Shown: positions 27,048-34,904 of the stretch, piece by piece
Layout of the letters: each line of letters starts with the position of its first letter
How positions within the stretch are numbered: the first letter of the stretch is position 1
DNA from: Anaerolineales bacterium
GTDB lineage: Bacteria; Chloroflexota; Anaerolineae; Anaerolineales; Villigracilaceae
Length of the DNA: 64,000 nucleotides
NCBI GenBank assembly: GCA_030583885.1
Contig: CP129480.1
Span: 1,860,001 to 1,924,000, forward strand
Direction: 5' to 3'
Made by a program: the position numbers and the translations under genes
The notes under the pieces: generated by a model
What the model was told of the DNA's origin: nothing
Databases searched by the model: none
The model's input: the letters and a program-made list of their open reading frames with translations, nothing else

Positions 27048-28316
27048 CTACTTGACGAGGGTGACTTCCGGCATCTTGATGGCGTCATAATTTTCCTCAT
27101 CTTTGTACTTGATCTTAATGTTGCTGACCCCATCCACTTCGATGTAGTACCCGATGATCTGGCTGTGGTAGGCGGCGCCTTTGGTTGAATCCAATCCATT
27201 AATACGGACGTCTGCAGACGGAGCCAGGATCGTGCCCCTATAGCTGGAATTGAGATTCCCATTCAGGGTCATGATGCCCTTGTTTCCAAGCGGCATATAG
27301 AGCAACAACCCCTGATTCTGACCATGTGTGGGGGCGTTCAAATTTATTTCGACCAGCCCGCCAATTTTTATATTCCCGTCAACTACGATTGTCACACTAC
27401 TGCCTTCCAGGCTCTGTGCGCCGTCGAGGATGAAATCTCCTCCAATACAATAGACCCCGCTTTCCAAAAATACAACACCTTCGGGGGGGAAGATGTCCTC
27501 GTCCCAGTTGCCTGAAGACATGGTTTTTCCAAGTTCGTCCACTTCCGCCATTTTGGTGCCGCAACCGACTTTGGGTAATTGGAAGGCCGGCGGGTACGGG
27601 ATGGGCGGCGCGCCGGTTTGGATGGGGTAGGGGGTGATGAGTTTTGGTTTTTGTATCTGTGCCCCGCCCACCACCGTGATCGGGCTTGTGTCCTGTATGC
27701 GCACACTGCCGCTTCCGTAGGAGATAAAGGCGCAATCCGGATTGTCGGAATTTACGAAGAGGCCGCCGCCTTCGAGGTTGATCGTGGCTTCGCTGTGGAT
27801 CCAGAACGATAGTTGTTTATCGCACCTGCTGTGCGGGGCAAGGCTGACGAGTGCGTACCCGTCGAACATTTCACCAATGACCGCAGGCTTCGACTGGGAT
27901 ATCGCCTGGACGACATTTGTAATCTGAGGAACCCCGATCACGGGACCAAAATAGGTCGTGAGGTGTGAAGTGATGATCACCTCGATGTATTCAGGATTCC
28001 CGGAAAACGGTCCGCCAATCGGAGGCGTGTTCAATTCCACCGTGTTCGTTATGCCGTTGTTGTCATATCCATTTGCCTTTGCGGTGGCAAGCGCGGCAGC
28101 CCGCCAGTTTCCGCCGTCGATGCGGGTCATGGCGGCGGTCAGCGCGGCGGCGGATGCGGCGGTATCCGCCCTGCGGTTGTCCACATACGCGTTTCCGCCG
28201 TCAATCGCCACGGCGGACATGCCGATCAGCCCAATGATCGCGAATACGATCAGGATCAGCGCCTGTCCCTGCTCGCTCTTTTTGCGGTTGGTCAATTTTA
28301 CGGGAGATGTTTTCAT
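27048..28316 (-). CDS. TadG-like pilus-assembly protein
   Basis: 422 residues from the ATG at 28316, which overlaps the preceding stop as ATGA. SEQGQALILIVFAIIGLIGM is the Flp-type N-terminus, followed by AIDGGNAYVDNRRADTAASAAALTAAMTRI, typical of the Tad N-terminal region. The C-terminal part is beta-rich with repeated short strands (GGDFILDGAQSLEGSSVTIVVDGNIKIGG, then NGNLNSSYRGTILAPSADVRING), suggestive of a right-handed beta-helix. No VWA motif is seen. It is probably a surface-exposed minor pilus component. Confidence 0.85.
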   Translation of the reverse strand: MKTSPVKLTNRKKSEQGQALILIVFAIIGLIGMSAVAIDGGNAYVDNRRADTAASAAALTAAMTRIDGGNWRAAALATAKANGYDNNGITNTVELNTPPIGGPFSGNPEYIEVIITSHLTTYFGPVIGVPQITNVVQAISQSKPAVIGEMFDGYALVSLAPHSRCDKQLSFWIHSEATINLEGGGLFVNSDNPDCAFISYGSGSVRIQDTSPITVVGGAQIQKPKLITPYPIQTGAPPIPYPPAFQLPKVGCGTKMAEVDELGKTMSSGNWDEDIFPPEGVVFLESGVYCIGGDFILDGAQSLEGSSVTIVVDGNIKIGGLVEINLNAPTHGQNQGLLLYMPLGNKGIMTLNGNLNSSYRGTILAPSADVRINGLDSTKGAAYHSQIIGYYIEVDGVSNIKIKYKDEENYDAIKMPEVTLVK

Positions 28317-28780
28317 GGGCACGGGGGTTGAAGGATGACGTTGGTGGCACTGCCGGTTAACGAAACTGTGTCTGAGCCTATGATGTCTCCGGCGAACGGC
28401 ATAAGGATCGGGTATTGATAGGAGACGCTGACCCGCAGGCTGTTCGCCGTGCCGCCTGTTATTCCCTGGCAGGCCCTGCCGAGCGCTTCTATATTTACCC
28501 TGACCGTGTCCGTGTTCCTTAATTCCACCGGCGATGAAAATACCGCATCTTCTCCGCGCGGAGAAATGTTGCGGGCGCGATTTTCTATCTCTTCCCTGTT
28601 GGTCGGGTTAAAGGAGCCATACAAAGCCCCTTCCTGCGCGGCATCCCTGATGATTGCATAGGAGAAGATCGCCATGCCGAATTCCATCGTTCCAAGCAAA
28701 AGCAAAATCATCACGGGCAGGCTGACCGCCAGCTCCACAAGGCTTTGACCGCGTTCGTTTCTGTTTGTTGAAATTGGCAT
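28313..28780 (-). CDS. TadE-family pseudopilin (short)
   Basis: 155 residues. ERGQSLVELAVSLPVMILLLLG carries the TadE motif, followed by TMEFGMAIFSYAIIRDAAQEGALYGSF. The start lies one base after the preceding stop and the end overlaps the next start by 4 nt, so it is translationally coupled to both neighbours. It is the simplest, domain-free pseudopilin of the cluster. Confidence 0.87.
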   Translation of the reverse strand: MPISTNRNERGQSLVELAVSLPVMILLLLGTMEFGMAIFSYAIIRDAAQEGALYGSFNPTNREEIENRARNISPRGEDAVFSSPVELRNTDTVRVNIEALGRACQGITGGTANSLRVSVSYQYPILMPFAGDIIGSDTVSLTGSATNVILQPPCP

Positions 28781-28781
28781 A

Positions 28782-29924
28782 TTAATTTCTTGAGTCGACA
28801 GGATAATTTACACATCCGGGTGTGCCAATGGTGATGATAATTCTCTCTGTTCCGTCCGTCAAATTATAGTTTTGATGGAAAATAAACTGGACCTTGGATA
28901 CGCCCGTCGGGATGAACGGATAATAGGCGGGAATATAGGCGGAGGGGGAATGGATGTCGCCGTTCCACGTCTGTGACGCAAGGACGACCTGTTTGAGATG
29001 CAAAGTTCGGTCATTGCTGGACTGGTGCCCGGTATCATGATTCCACTCCACGTAGACCTGTGCGGCGGAGAGGACATGTCCGGTTTCGTTGATGATTTCC
29101 ATTTCCATGACGTTGTCCAGAATAAAGAGAGGCCCGTGCCAGACGCCTGTGAGTCCCGTGCAGCTGATCGGCGTGGGCGTAATGGACGGGGTGACGCTGG
29201 CCGGGGGGGTTCTCGATGGCGTAAATGTCAATGTGGGCGGTATCGTGCTTGTTGGATTGACTCCGCCGAAAGGTGTACCTCCGCCGGAAGGAGGCACTCG
29301 TGTGAATGTAAAAAAGGGTGTAACTGTTGGCGTGTCAATGGATGAGGATGAGGTTGGGATTTTGGACGGCGTGGGAGATTCCGCGGCAAAGCTGAAGGGA
29401 AGGGCCGACCCGACAATCGGGACGGAGATCAAAAATGTACGCGCGCTTGCGGATACGACCTTCAACGGCTCAATTGGGAGGATTGGAATGATCGGCTCAT
29501 AGGTTGCGGAGACCTGAACAATGATGCGGTCACCGTTGCGGATGATATTCTCGTCAACCGGGCATGTGTCCATATCCGGGCTTGGGTCAATATCGCCGAT
29601 CGGGATCTGGGTGCCGTCAGGGGCAATGCCGCGGTCATATGTAATCTTGATCTCATCGAAGGTGATGATGAAGGCCGACTCGTTGGCGACGTCGCGAATT
29701 CCCTCGCAATCCTGGTAATAATGGGTGTCGTCAATTTCACCGGAGGCGGCTCCGTACCGCGCTGCCTGGCGTGACGCATTGGCTACAGAAGAGAAAATGA
29801 AGATCAGCCGCGCGACCTCGATCGTTCCATAAATGAGTACAATCAAAACCGGCAGGGTGAGCATGAATTCGATCATTGCCTGCGCGCGGGTCTTTTTTTG
29901 CTGTCTGCTGAAAAAAGTATTCAT
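28782..29924 (-). CDS. TadE-family pseudopilin with Thr/Pro linker and C-terminal domain
   Basis: 380 residues. RAQAMIEFMLTLPVLIVLIYG is the TadE N-terminus, followed by TIEVARLIFIFSSVANASRQAARYGA. After an extracellular segment comes a Ser/Thr/Pro-rich linker (about 185-255; TPSKIPTSSSSIDTPT and similar), then a C-terminal domain of about 120 residues (GVWHGPLFILDNVMEMEI, VYVEWNHDTGH). It resembles the PT-stalk protein at 23147 in plan, but with the linker between two folded parts. Confidence 0.87.
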   Translation of the reverse strand: MNTFFSRQQKKTRAQAMIEFMLTLPVLIVLIYGTIEVARLIFIFSSVANASRQAARYGAASGEIDDTHYYQDCEGIRDVANESAFIITFDEIKITYDRGIAPDGTQIPIGDIDPSPDMDTCPVDENIIRNGDRIIVQVSATYEPIIPILPIEPLKVVSASARTFLISVPIVGSALPFSFAAESPTPSKIPTSSSSIDTPTVTPFFTFTRVPPSGGGTPFGGVNPTSTIPPTLTFTPSRTPPASVTPSITPTPISCTGLTGVWHGPLFILDNVMEMEIINETGHVLSAAQVYVEWNHDTGHQSSNDRTLHLKQVVLASQTWNGDIHSPSAYIPAYYPFIPTGVSKVQFIFHQNYNLTDGTERIIITIGTPGCVNYPVDSRN

Positions 29925-29948
29925 GGCATGGGGGATTGAGTAGGCGGG

Positions 29949-30737
29949 TTATTGCGGTAAAAACATTTTGATAAAACCCGGGAAATAAATGACCAGAAAT
30001 GCACTGGTGATCAAATAGGGACCATATGGAATAAAAACCATTAATGCATTCTTTTCGTATTTACGGGTGACGATCAACCCGACGATGAGCATCAAGCTGA
30101 TAAAACCTCCGAGCAGGATGCCGACCAGGAGACTGAACCAGATCAGGGGCCAGCCCAGCATCAAGCCAAGAATTGTGACCAGGATCACGTCGCCTGCGCC
30201 AAGCGCCTCCTCATCGTCCGCTTCCTGTCCCATTGCGCGCATGCGTTTTGCGCGTACGCGGGAGAAGAGTACGCCGAGATAGTAAAACGCCAGCATGATG
30301 ACAAGGCCGCCCAGTCCGCCCCAAAGGGTTGGTTTCAGGCCATGGGAAACAAGACCAACTGTCAGTCCGAGCAGGGAGCCGAAGATGCTGGTCGGGTGCA
30401 GGATCAGGCGGTGCTCCATGTCAATCACGAAGATGACGGCAAAGTAAAGGATCAGGACGAGTCCAAGCCAGTATCCCAGTTTCACTGGAGGTTGATTCCA
30501 TATATAGATGCTGATTGCAAGGGTCACGAGTTGAACGACCCAGGGCCGTGCCTTGCGGGCGTGTCCGTTCCGGCAGGGTCGAAAAAGAAGATAGTGACTC
30601 CATGTGAACGGCTCATTGCATTGCAAACAGGCGGGCGGGCTTAAACGTCTCGTGACGGGAAGGACATCGGCAAGATAATTTATGATGATCCCGCCAAGCC
30701 ATCCAACGAGAATGGGGATGAACAGCATGATTGACAT
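29949..30737 (-). CDS. Prepilin peptidase (A24 aspartic protease)
   Basis: 262 residues with about seven membrane helices. The two catalytic Asp motifs are present: VIDMEHRLI and GAGDVIL (GxGD). A cytosolic Cys pair plus PCRNGH forms the N-terminal metal-site-like region (CLQC) found in the PilD type, but the methyltransferase part is reduced. It should cleave the leader of the five Tad-type pseudopilins downstream. It ends 24 nt before the first of them. Transcription appears leaderless from the promoter at 30746-30774. Confidence 0.93.
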   Translation of the reverse strand: MSIMLFIPILVGWLGGIIINYLADVLPVTRRLSPPACLQCNEPFTWSHYLLFRPCRNGHARKARPWVVQLVTLAISIYIWNQPPVKLGYWLGLVLILYFAVIFVIDMEHRLILHPTSIFGSLLGLTVGLVSHGLKPTLWGGLGGLVIMLAFYYLGVLFSRVRAKRMRAMGQEADDEEALGAGDVILVTILGLMLGWPLIWFSLLVGILLGGFISLMLIVGLIVTRKYEKNALMVFIPYGPYLITSAFLVIYFPGFIKMFLPQ

Positions 30738-30758
30738 TTGGAATTATTATAATTCCAA
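30738..30758. promoter_or_regulatory. 21-nt palindrome on the prepilin peptidase -10 region
   Basis: TTGGAATTAT, a central T, and ATAATTCCAA form a perfect dyad that contains the -10 hexamer and abuts the start codon at 30737. It could be an operator controlling pilus synthesis. Confidence 0.55.
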
Positions 30759-30774
30759 TTAGGATGCGGCGCAA
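30746..30774 (-). promoter_or_regulatory. Sigma70-type promoter of the pilus operon
   Basis: -35 TTGCGC (30774-30769), a 17-nt spacer and -10 TATAAT (30751-30746) on the minus strand. The ATG begins 8 nt after the -10, so the transcript should start at or within a couple of bases of the ATG, without a ribosome-binding site. Confidence 0.65.
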
Positions 30775-30807
30775 AGCTGCCATTGGATGTAAGTCAACTG
30801 CAATGTC

Positions 30808-30837
30808 TTGGCGGAATTTTGAAAACTGCCTTACAAT
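30808..30837 (+). promoter_or_regulatory. Promoter of murA
   Basis: -35 TTGGCG (30808-30813), 18-nt spacer, -10 TACAAT (30832-30837). It is divergent from the pilus promoter; the two -35 boxes are only about 35 nt apart. Confidence 0.55.
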
Positions 30838-30861
30838 CTTGATGGTTTTCAAGGAGATGAA

Positions 30862-32142
30862 ATGGAAGAATTTGTTATTGAAGGCGGGGTTCCCCTGCAT
30901 GGCGAAATAACCCCTTCGGGGAATAAAAATGCCGCATTACCCCTGCTGGCGGCATGTTTGTTGACAGATGAGCCGGTCGTGCTTCGCAACATTCCGCAGA
31001 TCCGCGATGTGCTTGCCATGCGGAAATTGATCGAAAGCCTGGGCGCCCAGGTGGATGAACTGGATGAGAATGCGTGGCGCATTACCACACCTGAACTGAC
31101 CGCCTCCCATCTGGACCCGGACCTGTGCCGCCGCATCCGCGCCTCGATCCTGATCGCCGGACCGGTCCTTGCGCGAGCGGGTGGAATCCGCCTGCCTCCT
31201 CCGGGCGGGGATGTGATCGGCCGCCGCCGCCTGGATACACATATCCTGGCCCTGCATGCATTGGGCGCAAAAGTAAATTATGACCGCATCTTTGACATTG
31301 AGGCGGCTGAACTCCACGGCGCAGATATCCTTTTGGATGAAGCCAGTGTCACTGCAACGGAAAATGCCGTGATGGCTGCCGTGCTTGCCAGGGGCGTCAC
31401 GAAGATCCGAAATGCGGCGTCAGAACCGCACGTACAGGAGTTATGCCGTTTCCTGAATTTGCTGGGTGCGCAGATCGAAGGGATCGGTTCGAATACACTC
31501 CATATTACCGGTGTGTCCGGCTTGCATGGCGGGGAATTTACAATTGGTCCCGACCTCCTGGAGGTGGTTAGTTATATTGGCGCGGCGGTTGTAACGCATG
31601 GCAGTATTCGCATTCGCAACGCCGGTGTTCAGCACCTTGAAATGATAGGACAGGTATTTCGCCGTTTGGGGGTCCACTGGCAGGTGGACGGGAATGATCT
31701 GATCGTTCCCTCCGACCAGTCCCTTGCGATCATATCCGACCTTGACGGAGCCGTCCCTGAAATCAAGACCAACGTCTGGCCGGCCTTCCCAACCGACCTG
31801 ATGAGTATTGCGATCACGGTGGCGACGCAGTCCTCGGGCTCCGTGCTTTTTCACGACTGGATGTTTTCGGGAAGAATGTATTTTACGGACAAGCTGGTGG
31901 GGATGGGCGCGCGCATTATTTTATGCGACCCCTATCGTTGTTTAATTCAGGGCCCCATGCAGTTATATGGAGAGAAGCTGGAAAGTCCGGACATCCGTGC
32001 CGGCATGGCATTGTTATTGGCGGCGCTGGCGGCGAAAGGTACGTCGATGATTCGGAATGTGGTTCAGATCGAAAGGGGCTATGAGCGGGTGGACGAGAAG
32101 CTGCGGATGCTCGGTGCAAAAATAAGCCGCGCTTCGGAGTGA
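30862..32142 (+). CDS. murA: UDP-N-acetylglucosamine 1-carboxyvinyltransferase
   Basis: 426 residues; AAGGAG upstream. MurA transfers enolpyruvate from PEP to UDP-GlcNAc, the first committed step of peptidoglycan synthesis. The N-terminal GNKNAALPLLAAC, the domain linker, and AAVVTHGSIRIRNAG and PEIKTNVWPAFPTDLMSIA are typical. The active-site loop reads PPGGDVIGRRRLD: the usual Cys (E. coli Cys115) is Asp. In other bacteria, notably Mycobacterium tuberculosis, that replacement leaves the enzyme active and insensitive to fosfomycin; here it is an expectation. Confidence 0.93.
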   Translation: MEEFVIEGGVPLHGEITPSGNKNAALPLLAACLLTDEPVVLRNIPQIRDVLAMRKLIESLGAQVDELDENAWRITTPELTASHLDPDLCRRIRASILIAGPVLARAGGIRLPPPGGDVIGRRRLDTHILALHALGAKVNYDRIFDIEAAELHGADILLDEASVTATENAVMAAVLARGVTKIRNAASEPHVQELCRFLNLLGAQIEGIGSNTLHITGVSGLHGGEFTIGPDLLEVVSYIGAAVVTHGSIRIRNAGVQHLEMIGQVFRRLGVHWQVDGNDLIVPSDQSLAIISDLDGAVPEIKTNVWPAFPTDLMSIAITVATQSSGSVLFHDWMFSGRMYFTDKLVGMGARIILCDPYRCLIQGPMQLYGEKLESPDIRAGMALLLAALAAKGTSMIRNVVQIERGYERVDEKLRMLGAKISRASE

Positions 32143-32144
32143 TT

Positions 32145-32190
32145 CCCATAAAGAGAAGCCGCCCCAATTGGGGCGGCTTCTCTTTATGGG
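32145..32190. terminator. Bidirectional terminator between murA and a lipoprotein gene
   Basis: A perfect 46-nt palindrome: GC core AAGCCGCCCCAA and its complement, with flanking AAAGAG and CTCTTT. It lies immediately after the murA stop and 22 nt after the end of the convergent gene. Confidence 0.92.
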
Positions 32191-32211
32191 TGATTGTGAT
32201 TGGAAAACGGC

Positions 32212-32814
32212 TTATGCTCCAACGTCTCTGCAGGAGCCCTTTTCGACCTTTAATCTGATCAAATCGGTATCCGCGGGGCGCAGCACAAAACTGCACGCCG
32301 CAGTGCTGTTGGTGCTGCCGATGGTTATCCAAGCATACGCAAACCAGCTGCCTCTGGGCAGGTTGACGATCAACTTCTCGTTTTTGGCAAGATTGTAGGA
32401 CATTGCTCCGCATTGGCCAAAGGCGCTTTCAACCAAATTCAAGGATATTGTGAATGTGCCGCCGGTCTCATTTTCGATTCTCACTCTTGAGGTGGGTCCG
32501 GCCTGGCTCATGTTGATCGGCCCAAGGCAGTTGCCGCCGGAACTGGAGGCTGTGGTTGCTGTGGGTATGATCAGTTCCAGGGTCGGCTCGGCCAGGGGAG
32601 TAAATGTTGGCAGCGGAGTCGGGCTGGGTGTTTCCGTAGGAGGAATGGGCGTGTTCGTAGGAATCGCTTCCTGGGTCATTGCAACCATTGTCCATGCGGC
32701 GGCAACAGCGGTGCCTTCCACCTCTGCGGCGGACATGGTGGGTGTCCCCTGCGGTCCACAGGCTGTTAATAGCACGGTAACAGCCAAGAGGACAGGTAAT
32801 ATTCTTTTTATCAT
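32212..32814 (-). CDS. Lipoprotein with TP-rich linker
   Basis: 200 residues. The signal sequence MIKRILPVLLAVTVLLTACG ends in the lipobox LTAC. A Thr/Pro linker (TPIPPTETPSPTPLPTFTP) spans about residues 54-75, followed by a small beta-rich domain (SRVRIENETGGTFTISLNLV, SWFAYAWITIG) of about 110 residues. It shares this C-terminal style with its upstream neighbour. Function unknown. It follows the 230-residue lipoprotein by 32 nt. Confidence 0.85.
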   Translation of the reverse strand: MIKRILPVLLAVTVLLTACGPQGTPTMSAAEVEGTAVAAAWTMVAMTQEAIPTNTPIPPTETPSPTPLPTFTPLAEPTLELIIPTATTASSSGGNCLGPINMSQAGPTSRVRIENETGGTFTISLNLVESAFGQCGAMSYNLAKNEKLIVNLPRGSWFAYAWITIGSTNSTAACSFVLRPADTDLIRLKVEKGSCRDVGA

Positions 32815-32846
32815 TTGTTCTCCATTTCTTTTCTTATCGAGGGCTT

Positions 32847-33539
32847 CTATTTTATTGTAATTTTATCTTTAAGGATGGTGATCAGCAGTTCCTGATCATT
32901 GGCCAGGGAAAACGCGCCGGTGAACTGTCTGCCGCCCACCCAGGCGACATACGTATACGTGCCCGAAGGAGCCCTTGCATCAACACGTTTTTTTACAGGA
33001 TATTCAAGGATTGTGACATATCCTTCCGGTGTTACACATCTCAAAGAAATGTATACATCAACCTTCGCCTTGTTGACCAATGAAACGGCTCCAGAGGGCA
33101 GCTTCGGTGGCAGTGTACCATAAAACAATGGATGAGGTGTTTTCGTCGGGGTGAGGTTATTAACTGAAATTAATGTGGCGCCTGGAGTTGTTGTGAGCGG
33201 TAATGTGCCGGTGACACCCGGTCCATCCAGGGTTTGCCCGGGTGTACCTGTCCCCAACGTTGCCGTTAAAGTGAGCAATATGGGATTCTCTGTTTCCGTG
33301 GGTGTGTTCAGTTCGGGAGTTTCTGTGGCCGTCACGATGACGGGTGTTTCACTTGGCAGGGGGGTCTCGGATGGGAAGGCCTGCAGGGTTTGCTGCGAAA
33401 TTATTTCCGCAGTGGCTTGCAGGTCTTCCACGGATAACGGGGTTGGGAATACCACCTCAGGTTGCGCCGGGGCTGGCAGACATGAACTGAGAACCAGTAC
33501 AAACAAAATCACCGGGATGAGCATTTTTTTCACAGCCAA
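32847..33539 (-). CDS. Lipoprotein with Thr/Pro-rich middle and C-terminal beta domain
   Basis: 230 residues with a lipobox LSSC at residue 19. A long low-complexity Thr/Pro region (about 60-145) leads to a C-terminal domain (SGAVSLVNKAKVDVYISLRC, SGTYTYVAWVGGRQFTGAFSLAND) resembling that of the next gene. These two probably arose by duplication. No function can be assigned; both should be displayed on the outer face of the cell membrane. Confidence 0.84.
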   Translation of the reverse strand: MAVKKMLIPVILFVLVLSSCLPAPAQPEVVFPTPLSVEDLQATAEIISQQTLQAFPSETPLPSETPVIVTATETPELNTPTETENPILLTLTATLGTGTPGQTLDGPGVTGTLPLTTTPGATLISVNNLTPTKTPHPLFYGTLPPKLPSGAVSLVNKAKVDVYISLRCVTPEGYVTILEYPVKKRVDARAPSGTYTYVAWVGGRQFTGAFSLANDQELLITILKDKITIK

Positions 33540-33557
33540 CTCCCTTGCGATCAGGTT

Positions 33558-33902
33558 TTAGTTTTGGTTGACGACTTCCATGAACTGCGCCACCACTTCC
33601 CTCAGCATGCGTTCGGGCAGTGCGCCAACCTGGCGATGCACCACCTTGCCGCCGGAAACGAACAGCAGTGTGGGAATTCCCTGAACACCGAATTTCTGCA
33701 TCCATTCCGCATGGTCATCCGTATTGATCTTCGCCACGAGCAATTTGCCATCCTCTTCCCTGGCAAGCTTGTCCAGCACGGGCGCGATCATTTTGCATGG
33801 GTTGCACCACGGCGCCCAAAAATCCACGATCACGGGCAGGCTGGATTGCATCACCACTTTTTCGAAGGATTCATCCGTAATATGAATGGGTTCTCCTGAC
33901 AT
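33558..33902 (-). CDS. trxA: Thioredoxin
   Basis: 114 residues, normal length. The active site is VDFWAPWCNPCKMIAPVL, with CNPC in place of the common CGPC. The cis-Pro motif is GIPTLLFVSGG. It acts as a cytosolic dithiol reductant. The Asn at the second CxxC position would be expected to shift redox potential. It is followed by two lipoprotein genes on the same strand. Confidence 0.93.
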   Translation of the reverse strand: MSGEPIHITDESFEKVVMQSSLPVIVDFWAPWCNPCKMIAPVLDKLAREEDGKLLVAKINTDDHAEWMQKFGVQGIPTLLFVSGGKVVHRQVGALPERMLREVVAQFMEVVNQN

Positions 33903-33969
33903 TTTATATGTATTCCTTTCAATCCTAGTTTACTCGTTTAGCCGATGGAGTATAACATAAATTCCCTGA

Positions 33970-33975
33970 TATAAT
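33970..33975 (+). promoter_or_regulatory. -10 box of ftsY, giving an almost leaderless mRNA
   Basis: TATAAT ends nine bases before the ATG at 33985, and no Shine-Dalgarno sequence is present in the gap. The -35 is weak. Confidence 0.45.
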
Positions 33976-33984
33976 CGGCGCTCA

Positions 33985-34896
33985 ATGACGAACCTACTCT
34001 CACGCTGGCAGCAGGGACTCTCGCGCACAAGCAAGGCTGCATTTGGGCAGATCGCATCCATCCTTGGCGCTTCCGAGATCACAAACGAAACATGGGACGA
34101 TCTTGAAGCGCTGCTCGTTCAGGCGGATTTGGGCATCGAGACCACCACCTCCGTTCTGGATGCACTCAAGCGCCTCACACGGACCGAAGGCCTGACCCGC
34201 GCCAACGAGCTTGCCTCTGCCCTGAAAGGGGAACTGCGCTCCCGCCTGGAAACGCCGCCTGACTTGAACCTTACGCAAAAACCGACAATCATTCTGGTGG
34301 TGGGCGTCAATGGCTCGGGCAAGACGACGACCATTGCGAAACTCGCCTCGCGATTTCATGGTGAAGGGAAACAGGTTTTGCTCGGCGCGGCGGACACCTT
34401 CCGCGCTGCGGCGATGGATCAGCTCCAGGTCTGGGCTGACAGGCTGGGGGTGGAAGTGATCGTTGGCGCTCCGGAGAGCGATCCCGGTGCAGTGGCGTTC
34501 AATGCTGTTCAGGCCGGCGTCGCCCGCAGGGTGGATATCGTCATGATCGACACGGCCGGCCGGCTGCACACACGGTTTAACTTAATGGAAGAGTTGAAGA
34601 AGGTCAATCGTGTGGTCGGCAAGGCGTTCGATGGTGCGCCGCATGAGGTATGGCTGGTACTGGATGCAACGACAGGTCAGAACGCCCTGCACCAGGCGCG
34701 TTCCTTTAAAGATGCAGTGAATGTGACCGGCGTGATTTTATCCAAACTGGATTCATCTGCACGCGGCGGTATGGCCTTTGCCATTCAACGGGAACTACAC
34801 CTGCCCATCCTGTTTGCCGGCCTGGGCGAGAAGCCTGAAGACCTGGTACCCTTTGACCCGGACGATTTTGTAGATGGAATACTATCGAATGACTAG
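33985..34896 (+). CDS. ftsY: Signal recognition particle receptor FtsY
   Basis: 303 residues, the short form without the long acidic N-terminal domain. The N domain comes first, then the GTPase: G1 GVNGSGKTTTIAKLA, G2-like DTFRAAAMDQL, G3 DTAGRLHT and SKLDSSARGG (G4). It docks the ribosome-SRP complex at the membrane. It has no strong ribosome-binding site and is near-leaderless. prfB begins 8 nt after its stop. Confidence 0.96.
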   Translation: MTNLLSRWQQGLSRTSKAAFGQIASILGASEITNETWDDLEALLVQADLGIETTTSVLDALKRLTRTEGLTRANELASALKGELRSRLETPPDLNLTQKPTIILVVGVNGSGKTTTIAKLASRFHGEGKQVLLGAADTFRAAAMDQLQVWADRLGVEVIVGAPESDPGAVAFNAVQAGVARRVDIVMIDTAGRLHTRFNLMEELKKVNRVVGKAFDGAPHEVWLVLDATTGQNALHQARSFKDAVNVTGVILSKLDSSARGGMAFAIQRELHLPILFAGLGEKPEDLVPFDPDDFVDGILSND

Positions 34897-34904
34897 GAGA
34901 TAAT

